Source: Thermoplasmata archaeon
GTDB lineage: Archaea > Thermoplasmatota > Thermoplasmata > Lutacidiplasmatales > UBA184
Assembly (NCBI GenBank): GCA_021848165.1
Contig: JAJZMW010000160.1
Coordinates: 1-42,050 of the forward strand
Length of the DNA stretch: 42,050 nt
Direction of reading: 5' to 3'
Within the stretch, counting starts at the first letter, position 1; each line of letters starts with the position of its first letter. The notes beneath the pieces were generated by a model, which did not search any database, had not been told where the DNA came from, and saw only the letters and a program-made list of their open reading frames with translations. Shown piece by piece: positions 1 through 7,331 of the stretch. A program made the position numbers and the translations under genes.

Positions 1-417
1 CCAACGAAGTACACCGCCGATGGCGTCGACCGGTCCCCCCCGCTCCTTTTCGAGGAGGTGCCGGCCGGCACGAAAGCGTTCGCCCTGATCTGCGACGATC
101 CCGACGCTCCCGTTGGGACGTGGGTCCATTGGGTCCTCTACGATCTCCCGGGGAGCGCCTCCGGGCTCCCCGAAGGAGTCCCGACCGATGCCACTCTCGG
201 CGACGGAAGCCGCCAGGGCCGCAACAGTTGGAAGAACCACGGTTACGGCGGTCCGTCGCCCCCTCCCGGAACGCCCCATCGCTACTTTTTCCGGCTCTAC
301 GCGCTTCGCGAGCCTCTCGGTCTGCCGTCGGGGCGTGAGGCGAGCGAGGTCGAGACGGCCGCGAAGGCGCGGTCGCTCGCCTCGGCGGAGTACATGGGCA
401 CCTACGGCCGAACGTGA
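1..417 (+). CDS. YbhB/YbcL family (Raf-kinase-inhibitor-like, PEBP) protein, 5' truncated by window edge
   Basis: The frame is open from base 1 and ends at TGA 415-417, so the true start lies before the window. The visible 138 residues contain hallmarks of the bacterial/archaeal PEBP family: KYTADGVDRSPPL near the N-terminus, then the ligand-pocket segment ALICDDPDAP, then WVHWVLYDLP, and a GPSPPPGTPHRYFF block. The family folds as a beta-sandwich with a small anion-binding pocket; its role in archaea is poorly defined. A GTG at 58 would give an internal start but would remove the conserved KYTxDG strand. Identification is firm at family level; the cellular role is unknown. Confidence 0.9.
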   Translation, partial: PTKYTADGVDRSPPLLFEEVPAGTKAFALICDDPDAPVGTWVHWVLYDLPGSASGLPEGVPTDATLGDGSRQGRNSWKNHGYGGPSPPPGTPHRYFFRLYALREPLGLPSGREASEVETAAKARSLASAEYMGTYGRT

Positions 418-447
418 TCGAGTCGGCGCCCGACCGGCGGCGTGCCT

Positions 448-774
448 CTACTCGGGCGATGGCGATCGTCGTCGCGGGACGCTCGGGACGTCCAGGGACG
501 CCTTGGTCGCCTCGATGGCGAGGATCATCGCATCGTAGCTGAGGTTCGTCGCGCGGATGAGGGCGGCCCGATCGCGCGGGCCCCCGTCGCGCTCGAATTG
601 GGCGAGGATCCCCTCGAGGAACGAAGCGACCTGCGCGAGCCGCATCGGAAATCGCACCGGGTCCCGGGGGGAGCGGACCATCGCGAGCAGCTCCCGAAGC
701 TCCTCTCGATGGCTATCGAAGACCCCGCGGACGACCGCTTCGGGAATCTCGGAAGCGGGGTCGATCAACGACAT
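448..774 (-). CDS. Small hypothetical protein (108 aa), alpha-helical
   Basis: The ORF encodes a charged, probably all-helical protein beginning MSLIDPASEIPEAVV and ending in a short basic tail. I do not recognise a family. It has no membrane segment, signal peptide or cysteine cluster. A TATA-like CTACTTGTAG at 796-805 lies about 26 nt upstream of the ATG, the spacing expected for a leaderless archaeal transcript, which supports the start and the reality of the gene. It converges on the YbhB gene and is divergent from the Rieske oxygenase gene. Its competing plus-strand ORFs have arginine-rich, shadow-like composition. Confidence 0.55.
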   Translation of the reverse strand: MSLIDPASEIPEAVVRGVFDSHREELRELLAMVRSPRDPVRFPMRLAQVASFLEGILAQFERDGGPRDRAALIRATNLSYDAMILAIEATKASLDVPSVPRRRSPSPE

Positions 775-795
775 CTCCCTCGGCAGGGCCGGCCC

Positions 796-805
796 CTACT
801 TGTAG
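796..805 (-). promoter_or_regulatory. TATA-like box for the small hypothetical gene at 774
   Basis: The AT-enriched decamer CTACTTGTAG stands out in a GC-rich gap, centred about 26 nt ahead of the minus-strand ATG. Archaeal TATA boxes lie about 26 nt before the transcription start, so the transcript would be leaderless. Assigned from position only. Confidence 0.4.
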
Positions 806-841
806 GCCGCTCCCTCCCACGTCCGGGACGCACCCGAACGG

Positions 842-847
842 CCTAAT
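842..847 (+). promoter_or_regulatory. TATA-like element for the Rieske oxygenase operon
   Basis: CCTAAT lies about 26 nt before the ATG at 871. This spacing fits a leaderless transcript starting at that ATG and favours it over the in-frame GTG codons at 859 and 862. The match to a TATA consensus is weak. Confidence 0.35.
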
Positions 848-870
848 CCCCCCGTGCGGTGGTGCTCCCG

Positions 871-2037
871 ATGGCCGGGGCCGCTCCGGGGCCGTACGCG
901 CCGCATCGCTCGGCCCGGACCCCGCCCGGGCGGGTCTACACGGATCCGCAGCGGTTCGACCAAGAGATGGAACGCCTCTTCTTCGCGAACTGGCTCGCCG
1001 TGGGGTCGTCGTCCGAGTTCGCCGAGCGGAACCGGTTCTGGATGCGAGAGGTCGCCGCGGAGAGCGTGCTGCTCGCGCGCGATCGCGCGGGCGAGCTGCG
1101 CGCGTTCTACAACGTGTGCCGGCACCGCGGGGCCCGCTTGGTCGACGGCCCCCCGACGACCGACGGCGGTCCGATCGTCTGCGCCTACCACGGCTGGACC
1201 TACGGCCTCGATGGTCGTCTCCTCGGCGCCCGCGACACCGACGATCTTCCGGGATTCCGCGTCGACGACCAAGGACTCGTTCCCCTCCACGTCGCTGAGG
1301 AGGGCGGTCTCGTATGGATCCACTTCGCGGCGGAGCCGGCGCCTCTCGCCGCATCGTTCGGACCGATCCTCTCGCGATGGGGCGGGGTCCACGGGATGGT
1401 ACGCGGTGCCCGGCGAGAGTACTCCGTCGCCGCGAACTGGAAGATCGTGGTCGAGAACTTCGCGGAGTGCTACCATTGCGCCCCGGTGCACCCGACGCTC
1501 AACCGGATCACCCCGTATCGTTCGGGGGCCAACGACGCGTGGTTCGCCCGCGGGGCGCGCGGCGAGTTTGCGGGAGGATACATGGAGCTCGTCGACGGCT
1601 GCGACTCCCTCGTGCGAGGAGGGCGCACGTCGCGACCGCCGCTGGCGAGCCGTCGGGCCGAGGATCGGCGCCGGATCTACTACTACGTCCTCTTCCCGAA
1701 CCTCTTCTTGAGCTTCGCTCCCGACTACACGATGCTCCACCGGGTCGATCCCCTGGCCCCGGGTCGCTCGCGCGTGGAGAACGAGTTCTACTTCGATGCC
1801 ACCACCGCCGGTCTCCCGAACTTCGATCCGCGCGACGTCGTGGAGCTGTGGGACGAGATCAACCGGCAGGATTGGCGCGTCTGCGAGCTCGCGCAGGCCG
1901 GGGCCCGGTCCCGCTCGTGGCACGGCGGCCGCTACAGCGACACCGAGTCGATGGTCTGCGACTTCGACCGAACGATCGCCGAACGGATGGGGGATCCCGA
2001 TCCGTGGTCGGGGGGCCCTCCCCGGAGGGCGCCATGA
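871..2037 (+). CDS. Rieske non-heme iron oxygenase, alpha (catalytic) subunit
   Basis: This is a 388-residue ring-hydroxylating-type oxygenase large subunit. The N-terminal Rieske domain carries the [2Fe-2S] ligands as CRHRG (C83, H85) and CAYHGW (C104, H107). The C-terminal catalytic domain has the mononuclear-iron segment NFAECYHCAPVH with H202 and H207. Family members insert oxygen into aromatic rings, quaternary amines or other small organics, using electrons from a reductase. No reductase or ferredoxin-reductase gene is adjacent, so the electron donor and substrate are unknown. ATG 871 was chosen because a TATA-like CCTAAT lies 26 nt upstream. The stop overlaps the start of the following hydrolase (ATGA), so the two are translationally coupled and probably act in one oxidative pathway. 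Confidence 0.92.
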   Translation: MAGAAPGPYAPHRSARTPPGRVYTDPQRFDQEMERLFFANWLAVGSSSEFAERNRFWMREVAAESVLLARDRAGELRAFYNVCRHRGARLVDGPPTTDGGPIVCAYHGWTYGLDGRLLGARDTDDLPGFRVDDQGLVPLHVAEEGGLVWIHFAAEPAPLAASFGPILSRWGGVHGMVRGARREYSVAANWKIVVENFAECYHCAPVHPTLNRITPYRSGANDAWFARGARGEFAGGYMELVDGCDSLVRGGRTSRPPLASRRAEDRRRIYYYVLFPNLFLSFAPDYTMLHRVDPLAPGRSRVENEFYFDATTAGLPNFDPRDVVELWDEINRQDWRVCELAQAGARSRSWHGGRYSDTESMVCDFDRTIAERMGDPDPWSGGPPRRAP

Positions 2038-2921
2038 GCGAGAGGACGTATCCGGTCCGGACCACCGACGGACGGACGCTCTCGGTGCGAGAGGTCGGCG
2101 CTCCCCACGGCCCCGTGGTCTTCGTACTGCACGGCACGCCGATGTCGAACCGTCTCTACGCCCCCCACGTGGAGGACGCCCGGCGTCGGGGGATCCGCCT
2201 GATCGCCTACGATCGGCCCGGCTACGGGGGCTCCACCCCCCGCCCCGGTCGGACGATCGCCGATGCGGCCGACGACGTGCGCACGATCGCGGACCAGCTC
2301 GGGGTCGACCGGTTCGGCGTCTGGGGGATCTCGGGAGGGGGTCCCCACGCCCTCGCGTGCGGGGCGAAGCTCTCCGGCCGGGCTCGCGCGGTCGTCGCTC
2401 TCGCCTCCCCGGCCCCCTACGACGCGAAGGGGCTCGACTACCTCGCCGACACGGGGGAGGCGAACATCGAGGAGACGCGCGCGTCGCTGCTGGGGGCGGA
2501 GGCGCTCGAGGCCGTGATCGGCCCGCAACGGGAGTCCTACGTTCGGGGGGACCGCGCCGCGACCGACGCGGCGATGGCGACGCTGCTGAGCCCGGTCGAC
2601 CGGGCCGTCTATTTCGGGGGGCTGGGAGAGTATCTGTTCGACGGCGCGCGCGCCGGGCTCGCCCCCGGGGTCGCCGGGTGGCGCGACGACGACATTGCGT
2701 TCGTTCGTCCGTGGGGGTTTGCGCCCAAGGAGATCCGCGTTCCGGTCACGCTCTGGCAAGGGCGCCAGGACCGGTTCGTTCCGTACTCCCATGGGAAATG
2801 GCTCGGGGAGGAGATCGGCCACGCCGTGCGCAACCTTTCGGACGAGGACGGACACCTGACGCTCTACGAGCACCGCATCCCCTCGGTGCACTCTTGGCTC
2901 CTGACGTACCTCGGGCGCTGA
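2034..2921 (+). CDS. Alpha/beta-fold hydrolase
   Basis: The 295-residue protein has an oxyanion strand VVFVLHGTP, a nucleophile elbow GISGGGPHAL with the catalytic Ser, a likely acid in QGRQDRFVP and a C-terminal catalytic His in EDGHLTLYEH. This is a complete Ser-Asp-His set. It belongs to the large epoxide-hydrolase/haloperoxidase/meta-cleavage-hydrolase group; the substrate cannot be read from sequence. Its ATG overlaps the TGA of the Rieske oxygenase gene. This coupling suggests hydrolysis of an ester or ring-cleavage product made after oxygenation, which is an inference from context. Downstream lies a 59-nt gap, then a convergent small membrane protein gene. Confidence 0.85.
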   Translation: MSERTYPVRTTDGRTLSVREVGAPHGPVVFVLHGTPMSNRLYAPHVEDARRRGIRLIAYDRPGYGGSTPRPGRTIADAADDVRTIADQLGVDRFGVWGISGGGPHALACGAKLSGRARAVVALASPAPYDAKGLDYLADTGEANIEETRASLLGAEALEAVIGPQRESYVRGDRAATDAAMATLLSPVDRAVYFGGLGEYLFDGARAGLAPGVAGWRDDDIAFVRPWGFAPKEIRVPVTLWQGRQDRFVPYSHGKWLGEEIGHAVRNLSDEDGHLTLYEHRIPSVHSWLLTYLGR

Positions 2922-2980
2922 TCGACCCCGTGGGGCGCGGCCGTCCCGCGCGCCCCGAGCCGTTCCGCTGCCGAGAAGAT

Positions 2981-3226
2981 TCACTCCCTCCCGCGGCCTG
3001 CGCCGACGAGGAGGAGCACGATCCCGATCACCAGCAGCGCGACGCAGCCGTAGAGGGCGTTCTGCATGAGCTGCACCTGCGCCGCCGGCAGTCCCGGGGT
3101 CAGGGCGCTGATCAGCACCGCATCGAGGACGGTCGCGATGACCCCAAGGAACGCGAGCGCCGCGCCCGCCGTCAGCAGTCCGTTGCCCCGCGCGTCGATC
3201 GGACGAACGCCGCTCGCGGTTCCCAT
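2981..3226 (-). CDS. Small two-span membrane protein (81 aa)
   Basis: The product has two hydrophobic stretches, roughly residues 16-41 and 57-77, separated by a short polar loop, with a charged C-terminus ending in GAGRGRE. No family is recognised. The composition is typical of small integral membrane proteins and unlike the arginine-rich shadow frames around it. A TATA-like ATTTAAG (minus strand, 3258-3264) lies about 35 nt upstream of the ATG. It lies on the same strand as, and downstream of, the citrate synthase gene, with a separate promoter candidate. Confidence 0.6.
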   Translation of the reverse strand: MGTASGVRPIDARGNGLLTAGAALAFLGVIATVLDAVLISALTPGLPAAQVQLMQNALYGCVALLVIGIVLLLVGAGRGRE

Positions 3227-3257
3227 GGACCTCGCTCCCTCCCCCGGGCCGTCCCGG

Positions 3258-3264
3258 CTTAAAT
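3258..3264 (-). promoter_or_regulatory. TATA-like box for the small membrane protein gene
   Basis: Minus-strand ATTTAAG is the only AT-rich run in the 61-nt gap between citrate synthase and the small membrane protein. It is centred about 35 nt upstream of the ATG at 3226. Confidence 0.45.
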
Positions 3265-3287
3265 CTGTGCGGTTGGTGAACTCCCCG

Positions 3288-4418
3288 TCACCGGCCCGAT
3301 CGAGCCCGCGGCCAGACCCGGCCCGCGGGCGGTCCGTCGTAGAGCACGTCCGGGCGCATCACGCGGTTCTCGCGCGTCTGCTCCAGGGCATGGGCGGCCC
3401 AGCCGGCCGTCCGTGCGATCGCAAAGGTCGGGGTGAAGCAGTCGGGGGGAAGCCCGACCGCTTCGAGCAGCACGGCCCCGTAGAACTCGACGTTCGGATA
3501 GATCCGGGCCGAGGGCCGATGGCGTCGGAACGCCGCGAGGGCCTCGCGTTCGACCGTCTCCGCGAGCGCGAGGCGGGAGGGGGCGGCGACGCGCTTCGCG
3601 AGGCCGTGCAGCAGCTCCGATCGGGGATCGTCGACTTTGTAGACCCGATGGCCGAAGCCGTAGAGGATCTCCTTGCGCGCCATCCGCTCCTCGATCCACG
3701 GCGCCGCTCGCTCCGTCGCGCCGATGCGGTCGAGCATCTCCGTGACCCGGCTCGGGGCGCCGCCGTGCCGGGGGCCCTTGAGCACCCCGAGGGCCGCGGT
3801 CGCCGCGCTGATGAGGTCGGACTCCGTCGAGATCGCGACGCACAGCGCGAGGGTCGACGCGTTCATCCCGTGATCCGCGAGGAGGTCGAAGTACCCTTCC
3901 AGAGCGCGAACGCGCTCCCCGTCGATCGGCTCGCCGAACATCTGGTGGAGGTACGTCTCCACCTGCCCGCGCTCGGGGTCGATCGGGACCGGCGGGAGCC
4001 CCTGGCGATGGCGCACGAACCGCGCGAAGGCGATCGGGAGCCGCGCGATGAGATCGAACCCCTGCGCCCGGGTCGGGGGATATCCGTACCCGCCGTCGCC
4101 GAGCGAGGAGAGGATCGTCCGCATCGCCTCGAGCGGGGGCAGCGTGGGAGGGAGGTCGGCGAGGACGCGCTCGGTGATCGGCGGGAGGGTGCGTCGCGCC
4201 GCGAGCTCCCGAACGACCTCGGGCGACGGGTCGGCCCCCGGTAGCTCGTCGTAGAGCAGCAGGTGTACGACCGATTCGTACGGCGTCCCGGGCACGAGTT
4301 CGTGGATATCGAACCCTCGGTAGACGAGGGTCCCGTTCTCTCCGTCGACCTGGCTCAGGGAACTCCGACCGATCACGACGCCATCCAGCCCTCGGGAGAG
4401 CCCCGGCTCCGCCGTCAT
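3288..4418 (-). CDS. gltA: Citrate synthase family protein (citrate or 2-methylcitrate synthase)
   Basis: The 376-residue protein matches archaeal and short bacterial type citrate synthases in length and motifs: VYRGFDIHEL near residue 33, the His-containing DHGMNAST (H183), RHGGAPSRV (H218, catalytic), GFGHRVYKV (H257, oxaloacetate-binding) and PNVEFYGAV. It condenses acetyl-CoA with oxaloacetate as the entry step of the TCA cycle; propionyl-CoA use is possible because methylcitrate synthases are very similar. Oddly, the residue aligned with the usual catalytic aspartate is E311 (codon GAG). The ATG at 4418 was preferred over an upstream in-frame ATG at 4496 because the extra 26 residues lack conservation features and would overlap the divergent LSm promoter. 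Confidence 0.9.
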   Translation of the reverse strand: MTAEPGLSRGLDGVVIGRSSLSQVDGENGTLVYRGFDIHELVPGTPYESVVHLLLYDELPGADPSPEVVRELAARRTLPPITERVLADLPPTLPPLEAMRTILSSLGDGGYGYPPTRAQGFDLIARLPIAFARFVRHRQGLPPVPIDPERGQVETYLHQMFGEPIDGERVRALEGYFDLLADHGMNASTLALCVAISTESDLISAATAALGVLKGPRHGGAPSRVTEMLDRIGATERAAPWIEERMARKEILYGFGHRVYKVDDPRSELLHGLAKRVAAPSRLALAETVEREALAAFRRHRPSARIYPNVEFYGAVLLEAVGLPPDCFTPTFAIARTAGWAAHALEQTRENRVMRPDVLYDGPPAGRVWPRARSGR

Positions 4419-4467
4419 ATCGGGGCGAACGAGGTCCCGCACAAAAGGTGGGGCCCCGGCCGCACAC

Positions 4468-4474
4468 GTTAAGG
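4468..4474 (+). promoter_or_regulatory. TATA-like element for the LSm-ribK-RaSEA-nadE operon
   Basis: CGTTAAG is centred about 28 nt before the LSm ATG at 4499, in the short divergent gap shared with citrate synthase. The position fits a leaderless transcript. No other AT-rich run is available on this strand. Confidence 0.45.
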
Positions 4475-4498
4475 AACGGGCCCGCTCCCACCCCACCG

Positions 4499-4732
4499 AT
4501 GTCGACGCCGCTTGCCGCCGCGTTCGGGCGCGCGATCGGTCAGAAGGTGGAGCTCCGGCTCAAGGACGGTCGCTCCGTGTTCGGACGGCTCGCGGGGACG
4601 GACGATCATCTCAATCTCGTCCTCGAGGAGGCGGAGATCCGGGACGAATCGGGGGCCCGTCGGCTGGGCCGCCTGATCGTCCGCGGGTCGGGCGTTTCGA
4701 GCGTCCACACCGCCCGAGGGCCGCGGTCGTGA
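4499..4732 (+). CDS. LSm/Sm-like archaeal RNA-binding protein
   Basis: The 77-residue protein has a short N-terminal helix (LAAAFGRAIGQKVEL), then the Sm1 motif LKDGRSVFGRLAGTDDHLNLVLEEAEI in part, then the Sm2 motif LIVRGSGVSSV. This is the classic LSm fold that assembles into heptameric rings binding U-rich RNA and sRNA partners. The ATG at 4499 begins directly before the conserved helix and lies 28 nt after a TATA-like element. Its TGA overlaps the GTG start of the riboflavin kinase gene, so it heads a tightly coupled four-gene operon. Confidence 0.93.
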   Translation: MSTPLAAAFGRAIGQKVELRLKDGRSVFGRLAGTDDHLNLVLEEAEIRDESGARRLGRLIVRGSGVSSVHTARGPRS

Positions 4733-5439
4733 GCGACGCCGCCCCGCGCGGGTCCGCGCCCCGGGCCCGCCGGCGCCGATCCCGCTCCGAGGAGCTCCGC
4801 GTCCTCCGCGTGCTCGCGAGCGCGGGCGCGGACCGCGCGTCGATCCCGATCACGTCCCTCGAGGTCGGCGAGCGCGTCGGGGCGAGCCAGCAGGCCGCCG
4901 ACCGTCATCTGCTCGCGCTGGAGCGGGCCGGCGAGATCGCGCGCGCGCGCGTCGGCCGCCGCCCCACGATCGCCGTGACGCCCGCGGGGCTCGACGCGCT
5001 CCGGGCGGAGTACATGAGCTACCGGCGGCTCTTCGAGGGACCCGCCCGCGTCGAGCTCGCCGGGATCCTCGTCTCGGGGCTCGGCGAGGGCCGCTACTAC
5101 CTGAGCCAGCCCGGCTATGCGTCCCAGTTCCCCGCTCGCCTCGGCTATGCCCCGTACCCGGGGACGCTGAACGTGAAGCTCGAGGGCGAGGCGCTGCGGC
5201 GCGCCGCCCTGGTCCGCCACTGGAACGGGATCCGGATCGACGGATTCCAGGCGAGCGGACGGACCTTCGGCGGGGCGACGTGCATCCCCTCGCTCATCCA
5301 AGGGTCGCCGGGGCATCTGATCCGACCGGACCGGACGCATTACGCCGACGTGCTCGAGTTCGTCGCGCCGATCTGCTTGCGCGAAACGCTCGGTCTCGCC
5401 GACCAGCAACCGATCTCGCTGACGCTCGAGGAGTCGTGA
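4729..5439 (+). CDS. ribK: CTP-dependent riboflavin kinase, archaeal type, with N-terminal winged helix
   Basis: Residues about 18-95 form a winged-helix DNA-binding domain (ITSLEVGERVGASQQAADRHL region). Residues about 100-236 form the archaeal riboflavin kinase domain, with GLGEGRYYLSQPGY, YPGTLNV, GRTFGGATCIP and a THYADVLEFVAP segment. Characterised archaeal RibK proteins phosphorylate riboflavin to FMN with CTP instead of ATP. The fused winged helix occurs in many archaeal homologues and may regulate flavin genes. The start is GTG 4729 within GTGA, overlapping the LSm stop. The stop overlaps the next gene by the same GTGA arrangement. Confidence 0.92.
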   Translation: MSDAAPRGSAPRARRRRSRSEELRVLRVLASAGADRASIPITSLEVGERVGASQQAADRHLLALERAGEIARARVGRRPTIAVTPAGLDALRAEYMSYRRLFEGPARVELAGILVSGLGEGRYYLSQPGYASQFPARLGYAPYPGTLNVKLEGEALRRAALVRHWNGIRIDGFQASGRTFGGATCIPSLIQGSPGHLIRPDRTHYADVLEFVAPICLRETLGLADQQPISLTLEES

Positions 5440-6455
5440 GCGGCCCGTCGTTGGCGCGGATCGTCGCCGACGAGCGGCGACCGCCTCCCGCTCCCCCCGA
5501 CGCCGCCGCGCGGTACGTGAACCAATGGGTCGAGGACGAAGCGATCGGATCCGAGCGCGTCCGAGCGTTCGTCCTGATCCTGAAGACCCGCGGGTGCTAC
5601 TGGGCGGACGCGAAGGGCTGCTCGATGTGCGGCTACTCGAAGGACACGCTCGGACGCTCCGCGACTCCGGGGGAGCTCGCCGAGCAGCTCCGCCGAGCGC
5701 TCGCGCGCTACCGCGGAGAACCGTACGTCAAGGTGTACACCTCGGGGAGCTTCCTCGACGATCGGGAGGTCGACCCCGCCTCCCGGGTCGCGATCCTCAC
5801 CGCGTTCCGCTCGGCGCGTCGGTTCCTGTTCGAGACGTTGCCCGAGTTCCCGTCGGCCGAGACCCTCGCGCCGCTCCGCGCCGCGTTCCCCGGGACCCTC
5901 GAGGTCGCGCTCGGGCTCGAGTCGACCGACCCCGAGGTGCTGCGCCGGTACGTGAACAAAGGCTCCTCGCCGGACGAGTACCTGGCGGCGGCCGACCGCG
6001 TTCGTGCCGAGGGAGCGTCTCCGAAGGGGTACTTGTTGCTCAAGCCGCCGTACCTCACCGAAGAGGAGTCGGTCCGGGACGTCGTTCGGAGCGTTCGCAC
6101 GGCCGCGGCGCATTTCGACACGCTCTCGATCAACCCCGTCCACATTCAGAACGGTACGGTCGTCGAGTGGCTCTACCATCGCGGCCGGTATCGCCCCCCC
6201 TGGCTCTGGAGCGTGGTGGAGGCGCTCCGCGTCGGGGCGACGTTCCGCGGGAGCGCGCGCCTCGTGTCGTTCCCGACCGCGGGGGGGCTCGCCCGGGGTC
6301 CGCACAACTGCGGAGCGTGCGACGCGACGGTCCTCGAGGCGATCCGGGGGGCCTCTCTCGCGCAGGAGTTCACCTCGCTCGATGCCCTCTCGTGCGCCTG
6401 CCAGTCGGAGTACCGGGCGATCCGTTCGCTGGAGGCGCCGGGCGTCGAAGCATGA
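5436..6455 (+). CDS. Archaeosine biosynthesis radical SAM protein (RaSEA)
   Basis: The 339-residue protein has a radical-SAM cluster motif of the CX7CX2C type (C54, C62, C65 in RGCYWADAKGCSMCGYS) followed by an Elp3-like barrel: YVKVYTSGSFLD, FETLPEF, GLESTDPEVLRRYVNKG and a LSINPVHIQNGT strand. C-terminal cysteines (HNCGACDA, LSCACQ) may bind metal. These features match the archaeal radical-SAM partner of archaeosine synthase ArcS, which converts the lysine adduct of preQ0 at tRNA position 15 to archaeosine. ArcS is not in the window. GTG 5436 overlaps the ribK stop (GTGA), and the stop overlaps nadE (ATGA). Confidence 0.82.
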   Translation: MSGPSLARIVADERRPPPAPPDAAARYVNQWVEDEAIGSERVRAFVLILKTRGCYWADAKGCSMCGYSKDTLGRSATPGELAEQLRRALARYRGEPYVKVYTSGSFLDDREVDPASRVAILTAFRSARRFLFETLPEFPSAETLAPLRAAFPGTLEVALGLESTDPEVLRRYVNKGSSPDEYLAAADRVRAEGASPKGYLLLKPPYLTEEESVRDVVRSVRTAAAHFDTLSINPVHIQNGTVVEWLYHRGRYRPPWLWSVVEALRVGATFRGSARLVSFPTAGGLARGPHNCGACDATVLEAIRGASLAQEFTSLDALSCACQSEYRAIRSLEAPGVEA

Positions 6456-7267
6456 GCGCCGGCGACCTCGTGCCCCGCCTTCCGCCCCACGCCGAGGAGA
6501 CGATCCTCGCCTTCCTTCGGAGCCACGCCCTCGATCACGGCCACGACGGGGGCGTGGTCGGTCTCTCGGGAGGGATCGACAGCGCGCTGGTCGCGCATCT
6601 TGCGGCGCAGGCGCTCGGGCCGGACCGCGTCCTCGGAGTGCTCTTGCCGGACCCCGAGTGCCCTGCCTCCCTGCGGCGCGAGACCGAGGCGTTCGCCGAC
6701 GCCCTGGGGATCGAGCGCCGGACCCTTCCGATCGGTCCGATCGAGGAGGAGTTCCGCCGGCTCCTCCCCGAGGTCGCCGACCGGGTCACTCGGGGGAACA
6801 CCAAGGCGCGCATCCGCATGATCGTCCTCTACGCGCTCGCCCGCGAGCGCCACCGCGTGGTGCTCGGGACGGGGAACAAGTCGGAGCTCCTGCTCGGCTA
6901 CTTCACGAAGTACGGGGACGGGGGCGTCGACGTCCAACCGATCGCGGATCTGTACAAGACCGAGGTCCGGGCGCTCGCGGCGCGGCGCGCGTTGCCCGCC
7001 GCGATCCGCGACCGACCGCCCAGCGCGGGGCTGTGGGAGGGGCAGACCGACGAGGAGGAGCTCGGTCTTCCGTACGACGCGATCGACCCGATCCTCCGGG
7101 GGCTCGAACGGGGGCTCGCCCCCGAGGAGATCGCGCGACGCACCGGGCTGGGCGCGGCCGCGATCGAGCCGATCCTCGCCCGGGTCGTCGCGAGCCGCCA
7201 CAAGCGTCGCCCGGCCCCGATCGCGGCGGTCTCGGAGCGGACCGTCGGAGCGGCCTGGGACGTCTGA
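6452..7267 (+). CDS. nadE: NH3-dependent NAD+ synthetase
   Basis: The 271-residue protein starts with a short helix, then the N-type ATP pyrophosphatase P-loop LSGGIDSA (residues 39-45), followed by GNTKARIRM, VLGTGNKSELLLGYFTKYGDGG and PSAGLWEGQTDEEELG, all diagnostic of NadE. It amidates deamido-NAD to NAD+ using ammonia. There is no glutaminase (nitrilase) domain, so ammonia must come free or from another protein. Its ATG overlaps the RaSEA stop (ATGA), ending the LSm-ribK-RaSEA-nadE operon. The grouping puts FMN and NAD synthesis together with tRNA modification and an RNA chaperone. Confidence 0.96.
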   Translation: MSAGDLVPRLPPHAEETILAFLRSHALDHGHDGGVVGLSGGIDSALVAHLAAQALGPDRVLGVLLPDPECPASLRRETEAFADALGIERRTLPIGPIEEEFRRLLPEVADRVTRGNTKARIRMIVLYALARERHRVVLGTGNKSELLLGYFTKYGDGGVDVQPIADLYKTEVRALAARRALPAAIRDRPPSAGLWEGQTDEEELGLPYDAIDPILRGLERGLAPEEIARRTGLGAAAIEPILARVVASRHKRRPAPIAAVSERTVGAAWDV

Positions 7268-7331
7268 GGGTCGGCCAGAGCTTTTGAGGGCGAGCGGGGT
7301 CGGCCGGCCGTTTCGGGAGTCGTCATCGCCG

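Noticed and set aside
4419..4496. 26-residue N-terminal extension of citrate synthase from ATG 4496
   Set aside because: The added residues lack conservation and would cover the LSm promoter; ATG 4418 matches the usual family start.
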